Origin: Streptomyces griseorubiginosus
GTDB lineage: Bacteria; Actinomycetota; Actinomycetes; Streptomycetales; Streptomycetaceae
DNA length: 64,000 bases
NCBI RefSeq assembly: GCF_001514195.1
Contig: NZ_KQ948742.1
Coordinates: 124,001-188,000, forward strand
Direction: 5' to 3'
This document shows positions 1 through 8,288 of this stretch, in pieces; positions within the stretch are counted from its first letter, which is position 1, and every line of letters starts with the position of its first letter. The notes under the pieces were generated by a model, which searched no databases, was not told where the DNA came from, and worked only from the letters and a program-made list of their open reading frames with translations. Both the position numbers and the translations under genes were made by a program.

Positions 1-279
1 GTAGCGGGTGTAGTCGACCGGCAGGTCCTTGGCCTTGGTGGCGACCGCGACGGCCACCATGATGGCCGCTGGCACGCACATCACGACGAACAGCAGCATC
101 GGCAGCACCTTGGACTTCACCGAACGGCCGAGGCCGTAGGCGCCGCGCAGGGACTGCGAGTAGAGCGAGCGGGTGGCGTAGGAGCGGCCCAGTCGCGGGC
201 CGTCGTAGCTGCGGTAGCCGATGTTGTGGATACGGGTCTGGTCGCCCGAGGGCGCGGCGACCGGGTGCTCAACCGCCAT
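1..279 (-). CDS. ABC transporter permease, N-terminal part (cut by window edge)
   Basis: Only the first 93 codons are in the window. The protein begins MAVEHPVAAPSGDQTRIHNI, has a basic cytoplasmic stretch rich in Tyr, Arg and Ser, then enters a hydrophobic segment (about residues 61-77) that looks like the first membrane helix. The ATG lies 11 nt inside the 3' end of the preceding ATPase gene, so the two are translationally coupled, and the ATPase has no membrane domain of its own. By position it is the membrane subunit of a type-2-like exporter. Substrate is unknown. Confidence 0.85.
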   Translation of the reverse strand, partial: MAVEHPVAAPSGDQTRIHNIGYRSYDGPRLGRSYATRSLYSQSLRGAYGLGRSVKSKVLPMLLFVVMCVPAAIMVAVAVATKAKDLPVDYTRY

Positions 280-1306
280 GGCCGACGGCCTCCTTCCGCT
301 GCTGTTCGTCGCTCGCGTCCGCGCTGGTGAAGACCTCCGAGATGTGGTGCCTGCGCTGCTCCATGCGCACCAGGCCGAGCCCGAGGTCGGCGACGACGTC
401 CCGGACCACGTCGTAGGTCTCCTCGCCCTGCGCGGTCAGCAGCAGGATGTGGCCGGCGCCCGGCAGGCCGCCGGTGGAGTCGAGGACCTCCACCCCGCGC
501 GCGTGCAGCGCCTCGCGCACCGCGCGGGTCCCGTCCGGGTGCTCGTCGGTGTCGGTGACCTCGACCGCGAGGGTCGTCGTGGTCTGGGTGAAGTCGGTGG
601 TGGAGCTGGAGCGCAGCAGCTTGCCGCCGTCGATGACGACCACGTGGTCGCAGGTGCGCTCCAGCTCGCCCAGCAGGTGCGAGGTGACCAGGACCGAGAT
701 GCCGAAGTCGGTGTAGATGCGGCGGATCAGACCCAGCATGTCGTCGCGGCCGACCGGGTCGAGGCCGTTGGTCGGCTCGTCCAGGAAGACCAGCTGCGGG
801 TCGTGGACCAGGGCCTGGGCGAGCTTCACCCGCTGCTTCATGCCGGTGGAGTAGCCGCCGATGGGGCGGTAGCGCTCCTCGTACAGGCCGACATGGCGCA
901 GGGTGTCCGCGGTGCGCTCGCGCGCGGCGGTGGGCGGCAGACCGGACATCCGGGCCATGTGCACGACGAACTCGGTCGCCGAGACGTCCGGCGGCAGGCA
1001 GTCGTGCTCCGGCATGTAGCCGACCCGCTCGCGGATGGCGGCACCCTTGGTCGCGACGTCGAGCCCGAGCACTTCGGCACGGCCCTCGGAGGCGGGGGAC
1101 AGACCCAGCAGGATCTTGATCATGGTGGACTTGCCGGCTCCGTTGGCTCCGACGAGTCCGGTCACACCGGGTCCGACGTCCAAGGAGAGCCGGTCAAGCG
1201 CGGTCACCCGGGGGAACCGCTTGCTCAGGCTTTCGGTCGCGATCACAGTCACGTCATCGACATTAGTGACGCGGACCACTCCGGTCGTCACCCCGCAGAG
1301 CTGCAT
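269..1306 (-). CDS. ABC transporter ATP-binding protein
   Basis: Cytoplasmic ATPase of a two-component exporter. The Walker A motif is GANGAGKST, the signature is YSTGMKQR and Walker B is LVFLDEPTNGLDP, followed by a switch His in TSHLL. After the roughly 220-residue nucleotide-binding domain comes a C-terminal extension of about 90 residues typical of DrrA/CcmA-like exporter ATPases. The start is uncertain: ATG at 1306 has GGAG 10 nt upstream; ATG 1312 and GTG 1246 are alternatives, the last one closest to the usual family N-terminus. It overlaps the downstream permease gene by 11 nt. Substrate cannot be told from sequence. Confidence 0.9.
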   Translation of the reverse strand: MQLCGVTTGVVRVTNVDDVTVIATESLSKRFPRVTALDRLSLDVGPGVTGLVGANGAGKSTMIKILLGLSPASEGRAEVLGLDVATKGAAIRERVGYMPEHDCLPPDVSATEFVVHMARMSGLPPTAARERTADTLRHVGLYEERYRPIGGYSTGMKQRVKLAQALVHDPQLVFLDEPTNGLDPVGRDDMLGLIRRIYTDFGISVLVTSHLLGELERTCDHVVVIDGGKLLRSSSTTDFTQTTTTLAVEVTDTDEHPDGTRAVREALHARGVEVLDSTGGLPGAGHILLLTAQGEETYDVVRDVVADLGLGLVRMEQRRHHISEVFTSADASDEQQRKEAVGHGG

Positions 1307-1371
1307 CGGCATCAGACTCCAGGCGTACGGGCACCTAGGGGTCCCCCTGAGGTCGAACAACGCGGACCGCG

Positions 1372-1398
1372 TTTTCCACATCGGCAAGGTTTTCCACA
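1372..1398 (+). promoter_or_regulatory. Pair of DnaA-box-like 9-mers
   Basis: TTTTCCACA occurs twice, at 1372-1380 and 1390-1398, in the same orientation and 18 nt apart, in the intergenic region between the divergent ABC ATPase and M24-like genes. The Streptomyces DnaA box is (T/C)(T/C)(G/A/C)TCCACA, so each copy has one off-consensus base at position 3. The regular spacing suggests a weak paired site, but binding is inferred. Confidence 0.4.
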
Positions 1399-1494
1399 GC
1401 CCCAACAGGGCCTATTGACGCAGCCTCCAACGACTGTCACATTCGCCAGTGTCACGTTACGGACACGTAGCGCGGTCGACAGGACGGGGGTGGC

Positions 1495-2337
1495 ATGGCG
1501 ACGGCAGTGCACGGCGGACTCTCCGTACGGCTCCAGGGGTTCAGGAAGGTCCAGCGGCTCGCGTACGAGTGCGCGGAGGCGGTCGCGGCCCGCCTGGAGC
1601 CCGGCGTCACCGAGCGGCAGGCCGCCCGCATGCAGCGCGTCTGGCTGCGCGAGCGGGGCGTCCGGGACTGGTTCCACCTGCCCTTCGCCTGGTTCGGGGA
1701 CCGCACGGCGTTCACCGGCTTCCGCGTCCCGCTCCAGTTCTTCCCCACCGACCGCCGGCTCGAGCCGGGGATGCCGTTCATCCTCGACATGGCCCCGGTG
1801 TACGAGGGGTTCACCGCCGACATCGGCTACTCCGGCGCGCTCGGCGCCAACCCCGTCCAGGAACGGCTGGCGGCCGACCTCCGGGCCCACCGCGCGCTGA
1901 TCCTGCGCGAGGTCCGCGAGCGGCGGCCGCTGCGCGAGATCTACGAGGACGTGGACCGCCTCATGGTCCGCCAGGGCTACGCCAACCGGCACCGCGCCTA
2001 CCCCTTCGGCGTGATCGCCCACAAGGTCGACCAGGTCAAGGAGCGGCGCTGGTCCCCGCAGCTGTTCGGGTTCGGCACCCAGTCCCTCAAGGGCCTCGCG
2101 GCCGACGCCCTGCGCGGCCACCGCGAGGGCTGGTCGCCCCTGTGGTCGCCGTACCGCTTCTCCGACCACCCGCCGCAGCCGGGTCTGTGGGCGGTCGAAC
2201 CCCACCTCGGATTCCGGGGCACGGGCGCGAAGTTCGAGGAGATCCTGGTCGTCACCGACTCCGAGGACCCCGAGCAGAGCGCCTTCTGGCTGGACGACGA
2301 CCTGCCGCACGTGCGGCGCTGGGCGGAGGAGGAGTGA
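1495..2337 (+). CDS. M24-family metallopeptidase-like protein
   Basis: 280 aa, pita-bread fold family (Xaa-Pro peptidase/creatinase-like). The residues expected as metal ligands are present in order: Asp in ILDMAPVYEG, Asp in TADIGYSG, His in VIAHKVDQ, and Glu residues in VEPHLGF and FEEILVV. It is shorter than true aminopeptidase P and lacks the N-terminal domain. The ATG at 1495 follows GGGGTGGC. It is the first gene of an operon whose next gene starts within its stop codon (GTGA overlap). Function in the operon is unknown; a peptidase or a non-peptidase C-N hydrolase are both possible. Confidence 0.85.
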   Translation: MATAVHGGLSVRLQGFRKVQRLAYECAEAVAARLEPGVTERQAARMQRVWLRERGVRDWFHLPFAWFGDRTAFTGFRVPLQFFPTDRRLEPGMPFILDMAPVYEGFTADIGYSGALGANPVQERLAADLRAHRALILREVRERRPLREIYEDVDRLMVRQGYANRHRAYPFGVIAHKVDQVKERRWSPQLFGFGTQSLKGLAADALRGHREGWSPLWSPYRFSDHPPQPGLWAVEPHLGFRGTGAKFEEILVVTDSEDPEQSAFWLDDDLPHVRRWAEEE

Positions 2338-4091
2338 CCTTGCTCGAAGGTGCGCGTGAACGCCGGGTACGCACCGGCGGAGTCGACCTGTGCGTGGCCG
2401 AACTGGGGGACCCGCACCGGCCGACCGTCGTCCTGGTGCACGGCTACCCGGACAGCAAGGAAGTCTGGTCCGAGGTCGCCCCCCGCCTCGCCGACCGGTT
2501 CCACGTCGTCCTCTACGACGTCCGCGGCCACGGCCGCTCCACGGCCCCGAAGCCGCTGCGCGGCGGGTTCACCCTGGAGAAGCTGACCGACGACTTCCTG
2601 GCCGTCGCGGACGCCGTCAGCCCGGGCCGGCCCGTGCACCTGGTCGGCCACGACTGGGGCTCGGTGCAGGCCTGGGAGTTCGTCACCGTCCAGCGCACCG
2701 AGGGGCGGATCGCCTCCTTCACCTCGATGTCCGGCCCCTCCCTCGATCACTTCGGGCACTGGATCGCGGGGCGCCTGCGGCGTCCCACCCCACGCCGCAT
2801 CGGCCAGCTCCTCGGCCAGGGCGCCAAGTCCTGGTACGTGTACGCCCTGCACACCCCCGCCCTGCCCGAACTGGCCTGGCGCGGCCCCCTCGGCAAAGCC
2901 TGGCCCCGCATCCTGCAACGCGCCGAGAAGGTCCCCTCCGCCGGCTACCCCACCGCCTCGCTGCCCACCGACGCGGCCCACGGCGCCTGGCTGTACCGCG
3001 ACAACGTCCGCTCCCGGCTGCGCCGCCCGCGCACCGACGCCCACGCACACGCGCCCGTGCAGCTCATCACCCCCCTCGGCGACGCCTTCCTCTCCGAGCG
3101 GCTCTACGACGGCCTGGAGCAGTGGGTGCCCGAGCTGACCCGGCGCACCCTGCCCGCCAAGCACTGGATCCCCCGCTCCCGCCCCGACCAGCTCACCTCG
3201 TGGATCACGGAGTTCGTCACCTCCGCCGAAGCGGGCCGCACCCCCGTGCGGGCGACCGGGAAGTACGCCGAGCGGTTCGGCGGCCGGCTCGTCCTCGTCA
3301 CCGGCGCGGGCAGCGGCATCGGACGGGCCACCGCGTTCGCCTTCGCCGAGGCCGGCGCGCGCGTGATCGCCGTCGACCGGGACGCCGAGACCGCCGCCCG
3401 CACCGCCGAACTGTCCCGTCTCCTCGGCGCCCCCGAGGCCTGGGCCGAGACCGTCGACGTCTCCGACGAACAGGCCATGGAGAAACTCGCCGACAAGGTC
3501 GCCGCCGAGTACGGCGTGGTCGACGTCCTGGTCAACAACGCCGGGATCGGCCTCGGCGGCCCCTTCCTCGACACCACCACCGAGGACTGGAGGAAGGTCC
3601 TCGACGTCAACCTGTGGGGCGTCATCCACGGCTGCCGGCTCTTCGGCCGGCAGATGGCCGAGCGCGGACAGGGCGGCCACATCGTCAACACCGCCTCCGC
3701 GGCCGCCTTCCAGCCCTCCCGCGCGCTGCCCGCCTACGGCACCTCCAAGGCGGCCGTCCTCATGCTCAGCGAGAGCCTGCGCGCCGAACTCGCCGGCCGG
3801 GGCATCGGCGTGAGCGCCGTCTGCCCCGGCATCGTCAACACCGGCATCACCTCCACCGCGCGGTTCGCGGGCGTCGACGCCGACGAGGAGAAACGCCGCC
3901 GGAAGCGCGCGACCCGCCTCTACGGACTACGCAACTACCCGCCGGAGAAGGTCGCCGACGCGATCCTGCGCGCGGTCGTGCGCAACCAGGCCGTCGTACC
4001 GGTCACCCCCGAAGCCCGCGCCGCCCACATCCTGGCGCGCTGGGCACCGAAGGCCCTCCGCGCGCTGGCCAGACTGGAGCCGCCGCTGTGA
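2334..4091 (+). CDS. Alpha/beta-hydrolase : short-chain dehydrogenase fusion
   Basis: 585 aa, two enzymes in one chain. Residues ~1-290 are an alpha/beta hydrolase with an oxyanion HGYPDS turn and a nucleophile elbow VGHDWGS, where Asp replaces Ser as in epoxide hydrolases and haloalkane dehalogenases. Residues ~300-585 are an SDR with the nucleotide-binding TGAGSGIG, the NNAG motif and the catalytic YGTSK. A plausible reaction sequence is opening of an epoxide or ester followed by oxidation of the resulting alcohol; this is inference. The GTG start at 2334 overlaps the previous stop, and the next gene overlaps this stop in the same way. Similar fusions are known in mycobacteria and other actinobacteria. 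Confidence 0.9.
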   Translation: MTLLEGARERRVRTGGVDLCVAELGDPHRPTVVLVHGYPDSKEVWSEVAPRLADRFHVVLYDVRGHGRSTAPKPLRGGFTLEKLTDDFLAVADAVSPGRPVHLVGHDWGSVQAWEFVTVQRTEGRIASFTSMSGPSLDHFGHWIAGRLRRPTPRRIGQLLGQGAKSWYVYALHTPALPELAWRGPLGKAWPRILQRAEKVPSAGYPTASLPTDAAHGAWLYRDNVRSRLRRPRTDAHAHAPVQLITPLGDAFLSERLYDGLEQWVPELTRRTLPAKHWIPRSRPDQLTSWITEFVTSAEAGRTPVRATGKYAERFGGRLVLVTGAGSGIGRATAFAFAEAGARVIAVDRDAETAARTAELSRLLGAPEAWAETVDVSDEQAMEKLADKVAAEYGVVDVLVNNAGIGLGGPFLDTTTEDWRKVLDVNLWGVIHGCRLFGRQMAERGQGGHIVNTASAAAFQPSRALPAYGTSKAAVLMLSESLRAELAGRGIGVSAVCPGIVNTGITSTARFAGVDADEEKRRRKRATRLYGLRNYPPEKVADAILRAVVRNQAVVPVTPEARAAHILARWAPKALRALARLEPPL

Positions 4092-4957
4092 GCCACCGCA
4101 TCGCGCCGCGCCGGGTGGCCTTCGACTGGTCCCGCACACCCCTGCACTGGATCCCCGGCGAACCCACCGCCACCCACGTCATCAACGTCCTCCACCTGCT
4201 GCTGCCCGCGGGAGAGCGCTGGTTCGTGAAGGTCTTCAAGGAAGGCCTGCCGCTGGTCAGGGACCCTGAACTCCGCGCCGACGTGAAGGGGTTCATGGGC
4301 CAGGAGGCCACCCACAGCGTCCAGCACACGCACGTACTGGACCACCTCGCCGCGCAGCGGCTCGACACCGCCGACTTCACCCGGCACGTCGACTTCCTCT
4401 TCGAGCGGCTCCTCGGCGAACGCCCACCCCTCGGCGCGCCCGTCCCCGCGCGGGAATGGCTGCGCTTCCGGCTCTCCGTCGTCGCCGCCATCGAACAGTT
4501 CACGGTCGTGCTCGGCGACTGGGTCCTGGCCGCCGAAGGCCTCGACCGGGCCGGTGCCGACGCGGTCATGCTCGACCTGCTGCGCTGGCACGGCGCCGAG
4601 GAGGTCGAACACCGCGCTGTCGCCTTCGACATGTACCAGCACTGCGGCGGCACCGGCACCGCCCGCTACGCCCGCCGGGTCGCCGGCATGGCGGTAACCG
4701 CCCCGGCGATGCTGTACCTGTGGGTGTGGGGCACGGCCTACCTGATGCGGCACGACCCCCAACTGGCCGGGCGGGCGCGCTACTCCCTCAAGGAGCACGA
4801 CCGGGCCGTGAGAAAAGGCCTGCTGCCGGCCTGGCGGGACCTCGGCGCGGCGATACCGCGTTACCTGCGGCGGTCCTACCATCCCTCCCACGAAGGGTCG
4901 TTGAGCCGGGCGGTGGAGTATTTGAAGCGGTCCCGGGCGACCGAGGGGGTCGCGTGA
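4088..4957 (+). CDS. Metal-dependent hydrolase, PF10118-like
   Basis: 289 aa. Helical protein with histidine and glutamate clusters typical of the PF10118 'predicted metal-dependent hydrolase' family: GQEATHSVQHTHVLDHL near residue 75 and GAEEVEHRAVAFDMY near residue 170, an arrangement reminiscent of di-iron carboxylate proteins. One hydrophobic stretch near residue 210 could associate with the membrane. The GTG start lies in the stop of the hydrolase-SDR gene, so the three enzymes are co-translated. Substrate unknown; the company of an epoxide-hydrolase-like domain and an SDR suggests oxidation of a lipid or xenobiotic. Confidence 0.8.
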   Translation: MSHRIAPRRVAFDWSRTPLHWIPGEPTATHVINVLHLLLPAGERWFVKVFKEGLPLVRDPELRADVKGFMGQEATHSVQHTHVLDHLAAQRLDTADFTRHVDFLFERLLGERPPLGAPVPAREWLRFRLSVVAAIEQFTVVLGDWVLAAEGLDRAGADAVMLDLLRWHGAEEVEHRAVAFDMYQHCGGTGTARYARRVAGMAVTAPAMLYLWVWGTAYLMRHDPQLAGRARYSLKEHDRAVRKGLLPAWRDLGAAIPRYLRRSYHPSHEGSLSRAVEYLKRSRATEGVA

Positions 4958-5079
4958 GCGAGCCAGGTGGCCGCGTGAACGACCCACGGGGCCTCGTGAA
5001 CGACCCAAGGGACCGCGTGAGCGACCCAGGGGGCCGGCCGGGAGGCCGAGAGAGCCGCGCGAACGCCCCTGGAGGGCAT
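4954..5079 (+). repeat. Six in-phase 21-nt units ahead of the MerR gene
   Basis: Between GTG 4954 and GTG 5080 lie exactly 126 nt, which divide into six 21-nt units. The first four begin GTGAGCGAG, GTGAACGAC, GTGAACGAC and GTGAGCGAC (at 4954, 4975, 4996, 5017) and end in a purine-rich GG-containing stretch; the last two (5038, 5059) are degenerate, and the next GTGAGCGAC is the likely MerR start. Each intact unit therefore carries a potential start codon and, ahead of the next one, a weak Shine-Dalgarno. All units are in the MerR reading frame and would encode a heptad like V-S/N-D-P-x-G-x. Confidence 0.75.
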
Positions 5080-6018
5080 GTGAGCGACGCCGCCGCGCAC
5101 CGCATCGAGGACCTCGCCCATCTCAGCGGCACCACCGTCCGCACCATCCGCGCCTACCAGGACCGCGGCCTGCTCCCCCGCCCCGAGCGCCGCGGCCGCG
5201 CCAACATCTACACCGACGCCCACCTCGCCCGGCTCCACCAGATCGCCGACCTCCTCGACCGCGGCTACAGCCTGGCCGCCATCAAGGAGCTCCTGGAGGC
5301 CTACGACTCCGGCCGGGGCCTCGGCGGAGTACTCGGTCTGGTCGCCGAGGTCGACGGCCCCTGGACCGACGAGGAGACCGGCCGGATCTCCCGCGCCGAA
5401 CTGGACGCACGCTTCGGCGGCGTCCCCGACGAGGCCGCGGTCGCCGAGGCGGTGGAGCTCGGCGTCCTGCGACCGGTGCCCGGCGACGACGACTCCTTCC
5501 TCGTACCGAGCCCCCAAGAGCTCGCCGTGGCAGCCGAGTTGCATGCCGCCGGGGTGCCGCTCTCCGCGATCTCGGGCCACCTGCGGGAGTTGAGGGGACA
5601 GGTCGAGCACATCGCTGCCCGTTTCCTGGAGTTCACCACCGAGCACGTCTTCGCCCGCTACCTGCGCGGTCCCGACCGTCCGACCGACGCGGAGGCGGCC
5701 GAGGCGGCCGCGCTGGTACGACGGCTGCGGCCCCTGGCACAGCAGACGGTGGACGCGGAACTCGCGCGCGCGATGAGGCTGTTGGCGGTACAGCAGCTGC
5801 GGCAGCACCTGGGGTCGCAGGAGGATGCCGAAGGGCGTCCGACGTCACGTTCTGTGGCCGTGCCCGAGGAGACGATGCGGGCGGTGGAAAAGCTGGTTGG
5901 GGCGGAGAGGGCGGCGGAGTTCTTCGTGTTGGCGGCTGAACGGGAGGTGCGGGCAAGGGCGTTGGATGCGCTCACGTCAAATGGGGAGCCCCCAGTCGAT
6001 CTTGACGAAGGGGTCTGA
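5080..6018 (+). CDS. MerR-family transcriptional regulator
   Basis: 312 aa. The N-terminal winged HTH is clear (IEDLAHLSGTTVRTIRAYQD, followed by the GLLPRPERRG wing), then a dimerisation helix. The C-terminal ~200 residues form a larger effector or dimer domain without the Cys cluster of metal sensors. The GTG at 5080 has GGAGG 4-9 nt upstream and fits the family N-terminus. An upstream in-frame GTG at 4954 lies in the stop of the preceding gene and would add 42 residues encoded by the 21-nt repeat. Likely a regulator of its own operon. Confidence 0.88.
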   Translation: MSDAAAHRIEDLAHLSGTTVRTIRAYQDRGLLPRPERRGRANIYTDAHLARLHQIADLLDRGYSLAAIKELLEAYDSGRGLGGVLGLVAEVDGPWTDEETGRISRAELDARFGGVPDEAAVAEAVELGVLRPVPGDDDSFLVPSPQELAVAAELHAAGVPLSAISGHLRELRGQVEHIAARFLEFTTEHVFARYLRGPDRPTDAEAAEAAALVRRLRPLAQQTVDAELARAMRLLAVQQLRQHLGSQEDAEGRPTSRSVAVPEETMRAVEKLVGAERAAEFFVLAAEREVRARALDALTSNGEPPVDLDEGV

Positions 6019-6030
6019 CATGACAGGGAG

Positions 6031-6084
6031 TTGTCCACAGAAACCCCAAGTAACCTGTGGATAACTACAGTTGGTTGTGGATCA
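6031..6084. promoter_or_regulatory. DnaA-box cluster upstream of kptA
   Basis: TTGTCCACA (6031-6039) is the preferred Streptomyces DnaA box, and TGTGGATAA (6056-6064) is TTATCCACA on the opposite strand. A third, TGTGGATCA (6076-6084), differs at one base. They sit in the ~120-nt gap between the MerR and kptA genes, in locally AT-richer sequence. A role in kptA control or in DnaA titration is inferred. Confidence 0.6.
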
Positions 6085-6140
6085 AACATGCGGGCCAAAA
6101 TCATTCGCGTGATTCACGTCTCTCCCAGCACCCTGGTGCC

Positions 6141-6689
6141 ATGGATGAAAGACGCACCGTGAAGGTGTCCAAGTACCTCTCGAAACACCTGCGGCACCAG
6201 CCCGAACGGATCGGGCTCACCCTCGACGAGGCCGGCTGGGTCGAGATCGACGCGCTCCTCGCCGCGACGGCCGCGCACAACTTCCGCATCACCCGCGAAG
6301 AGCTGGACCATGTAGTCGCCGCGAACGACAAGCAGCGTTTCGCCATCGAGGGCTCCCGCATCCGCGCCAGCCAGGGCCACAGCGTGGACGTCGATCTGGG
6401 CCTCACCCCGGCGACCCCGCCGCCGTACCTCTTCCACGGCACCGTGGCCCGCAGCCTGGACGCGATCCGCGCCGAGGGCTTGCGCCCCATGAACCGGCAC
6501 GACGTCCATCTGTCGCCCGACCGTGAGACCGCGACCCGGGTCGGGGCCCGCCGCGGCCGCCCCGTCGTGCTCTCCGTGGACGCGGCGGCCATGCACCGCG
6601 ACGGCCACGTCTTCCACGTCAGCGCCAACGGGGTCTGGCTGACGCGCGCCGTGCCACCGGGCTATCTGCGGTTCCCCTCGTCGCACTGA
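6141..6689 (+). CDS. kptA: RNA 2'-phosphotransferase
   Basis: 182 aa, the usual Tpt1/KptA length. The N-terminal RNA-binding part has SKYLSKHLRHQP with the conserved Arg-His; the NAD-binding half has YLFHGT, the HLS of DVHLSPD and a conserved Arg in GARRGRPVVLSV. The family removes an internal 2'-phosphate from RNA with NAD+, releasing ADP-ribose cyclic phosphate. In fungi this finishes tRNA splicing; bacteria lack that splicing path, so the substrate here is unknown. ATG 6141 was chosen because the family alignment begins at VKVSKYLS. DnaA boxes lie just upstream. Confidence 0.93.
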   Translation: MDERRTVKVSKYLSKHLRHQPERIGLTLDEAGWVEIDALLAATAAHNFRITREELDHVVAANDKQRFAIEGSRIRASQGHSVDVDLGLTPATPPPYLFHGTVARSLDAIRAEGLRPMNRHDVHLSPDRETATRVGARRGRPVVLSVDAAAMHRDGHVFHVSANGVWLTRAVPPGYLRFPSSH

Positions 6690-6788
6690 GCTCCTTCTCC
6701 GCGTCGCACTGAGTTTCCTCCCCGAGTCACACCGACCCGGGTGGCACCGACCTCCCTTTCCGGGTCAGGCGCGGGCATGATCAGTGGT

Positions 6789-7232
6789 ATGGACCACTTG
6801 CCGACCACCGAGGCCGCCGTCACCGCGCTGCACCACCTCGCCGCCGAGTACCGGCTCGCGATCGAGGTCACCCACGACATCGGCGCCGACCAGACCTCCC
6901 GCCGCAGCGCCGCGGGCGTCGGCGTCACCACCGACCCGGACGGCACCCTGCCCCACGAGGCCTACGTCGAACTCGGCGGCCGGCCCCACGTGGAGGTGCG
7001 CCTGTTCCCGGACGACGACGCCCTGATCACCGTCGACGGGGTCGAGTGCCCCGATGTCGCCCGCAACGACGTCCCCGCCTTCCTTCGCGCCCTCTATGAA
7101 GGCCACGCCTGGGTGAAGGTGCGTCGCTTTCCCCCGAGCCACTTCCTGATGGTGCCGCTCCCGGGCGACCGCGTGCACAAGGAGTTCATCCCGGTGGGGC
7201 TCAGCCCCTGGCTCAGCGGCCGCAGACAGTGA
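6789..7232 (+). CDS. Small protein of unknown function
   Basis: 147 aa, soluble, no signal peptide or membrane segment. Begins MDHLPTTEAAVTALHHL and ends with a basic, proline-rich segment (FPPSHFLMVPLPGD). It is acidic and rich in Asp, with typical Streptomyces codon use, so it looks real. No family motif recognised. ATG 6777 is an alternative start four codons upstream. It stands between kptA and an oxidoreductase on the same strand with a parS site after it. No function is proposed. Confidence 0.7.
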   Translation: MDHLPTTEAAVTALHHLAAEYRLAIEVTHDIGADQTSRRSAAGVGVTTDPDGTLPHEAYVELGGRPHVEVRLFPDDDALITVDGVECPDVARNDVPAFLRALYEGHAWVKVRRFPPSHFLMVPLPGDRVHKEFIPVGLSPWLSGRRQ

Positions 7233-7244
7233 CCCTGAGTCACT

Positions 7245-7258
7245 GTTTCACGTGAAAC
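7245..7258. other. parS site (perfect)
   Basis: GTTTCACGTGAAAC, the exact 14-bp Streptomyces ParB-binding consensus, lies 13 nt after the stop of the small unknown gene and 27 nt before the LLM oxidoreductase start. Confidence 0.92.
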
Positions 7259-7284
7259 ACTGCCGGACGCATACGCTCAGTCCT

Positions 7285-8187
7285 ATGAGTCTGCGTCTGA
7301 GCACCGTGATCCTCCCGTACCGCCGCTGGAACGAGGGAGGCCGCGAGGCATGGCAACGCGCGGAGCAGCTCGGTTTCCACACCGGATACACCTATGACCA
7401 CCTCTCGTGGCGCACCTTCCGTGACGGCCCCTGGTTCGGTGCCGTGCCCACGTTGACCGGTGCCGCGGGCGTCACCGACCGGCTGCGGCTGGGCACCCTG
7501 GTGACCTCGCCGAACTTCCGGCACCCCGTCACCCTCGCCAAGGAACTGATCACCCTCGACGACATCTCCGGCGGCCGGGTCACCCTGGGAATCGGCGCGG
7601 GCGGCACCGGCTTCGACGCCACCGCGCTCGGTCAGGACCCGTGGACCCCGCGCGAGCGTGCCGACCGGCTCGCCGAGTTCGTACCGCTTCTCGACCGGCT
7701 GCTCCGCGAGGACTCGGTGTCCTACGAGGGCGACTACTACTCGGCGCACGAGGCCCGCAACATCCCCGGCTGCGTCCAGCGGCCCCGGCTGCCCTTCGCG
7801 GTGGCCGCCACCGGACCGCGCGGCCTGAAGCTGGCCGCGCGCCACGGACAGGCCTGGGTGACCACCGGCGACCCGAAGCTGTACGAGAACGGCACCCCCG
7901 AGCAGTCCCGCCAAGCCCTCCGCGGCCAGATCGACCGGCTCGGCGACGCCTGCGCGGCGGTGGGCCGGGACACGAAGGAGCTGGACAAGATCCTGCTCAC
8001 CGGCTTCACCCCGGACCGCGGCCGTCCCCTGGAGTCCCTCGACGCCTTCGTCGACTTCGCCGGCCGCCACCGGGAGCTGGGTTTCACGGAGCTGGTGATC
8101 CACTGGCCGATCCCCGACTCGGACTTCGCGGCCGACGAGAAGGTCTTCGAGCAGATCGCCATGGAGGCACCGGCACAGCTGGGCTGA
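7285..8187 (+). CDS. LLM-class flavin- or F420-dependent oxidoreductase
   Basis: 300 aa, luciferase-like TIM barrel. Family hallmarks include the N-terminal LSTVILPYRRW strand, HTGYTYDHLSW near residue 32, the RLRLGTLVTSPNFRHP region that packs against the cofactor, GGRVTLGIGAGG, and the ATGPRGLKLAARHGQAWVTT strand of the cofactor-binding side. Cofactor cannot be settled from sequence: FMN and F420 are both used in Streptomyces members. ATG 7285 starts directly before the first barrel strand. Substrate unknown. Confidence 0.9.
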   Translation: MSLRLSTVILPYRRWNEGGREAWQRAEQLGFHTGYTYDHLSWRTFRDGPWFGAVPTLTGAAGVTDRLRLGTLVTSPNFRHPVTLAKELITLDDISGGRVTLGIGAGGTGFDATALGQDPWTPRERADRLAEFVPLLDRLLREDSVSYEGDYYSAHEARNIPGCVQRPRLPFAVAATGPRGLKLAARHGQAWVTTGDPKLYENGTPEQSRQALRGQIDRLGDACAAVGRDTKELDKILLTGFTPDRGRPLESLDAFVDFAGRHRELGFTELVIHWPIPDSDFAADEKVFEQIAMEAPAQLG

Positions 8188-8288
8188 GAGGGCGGCATCG
8201 GGCCGGATGGGGCCGCCTACGAGTCACCCATGTCTCACCTGTGCGGGCGACCGCACGGTCGTGCACGCATATGCGGGAGAATGAGCGG

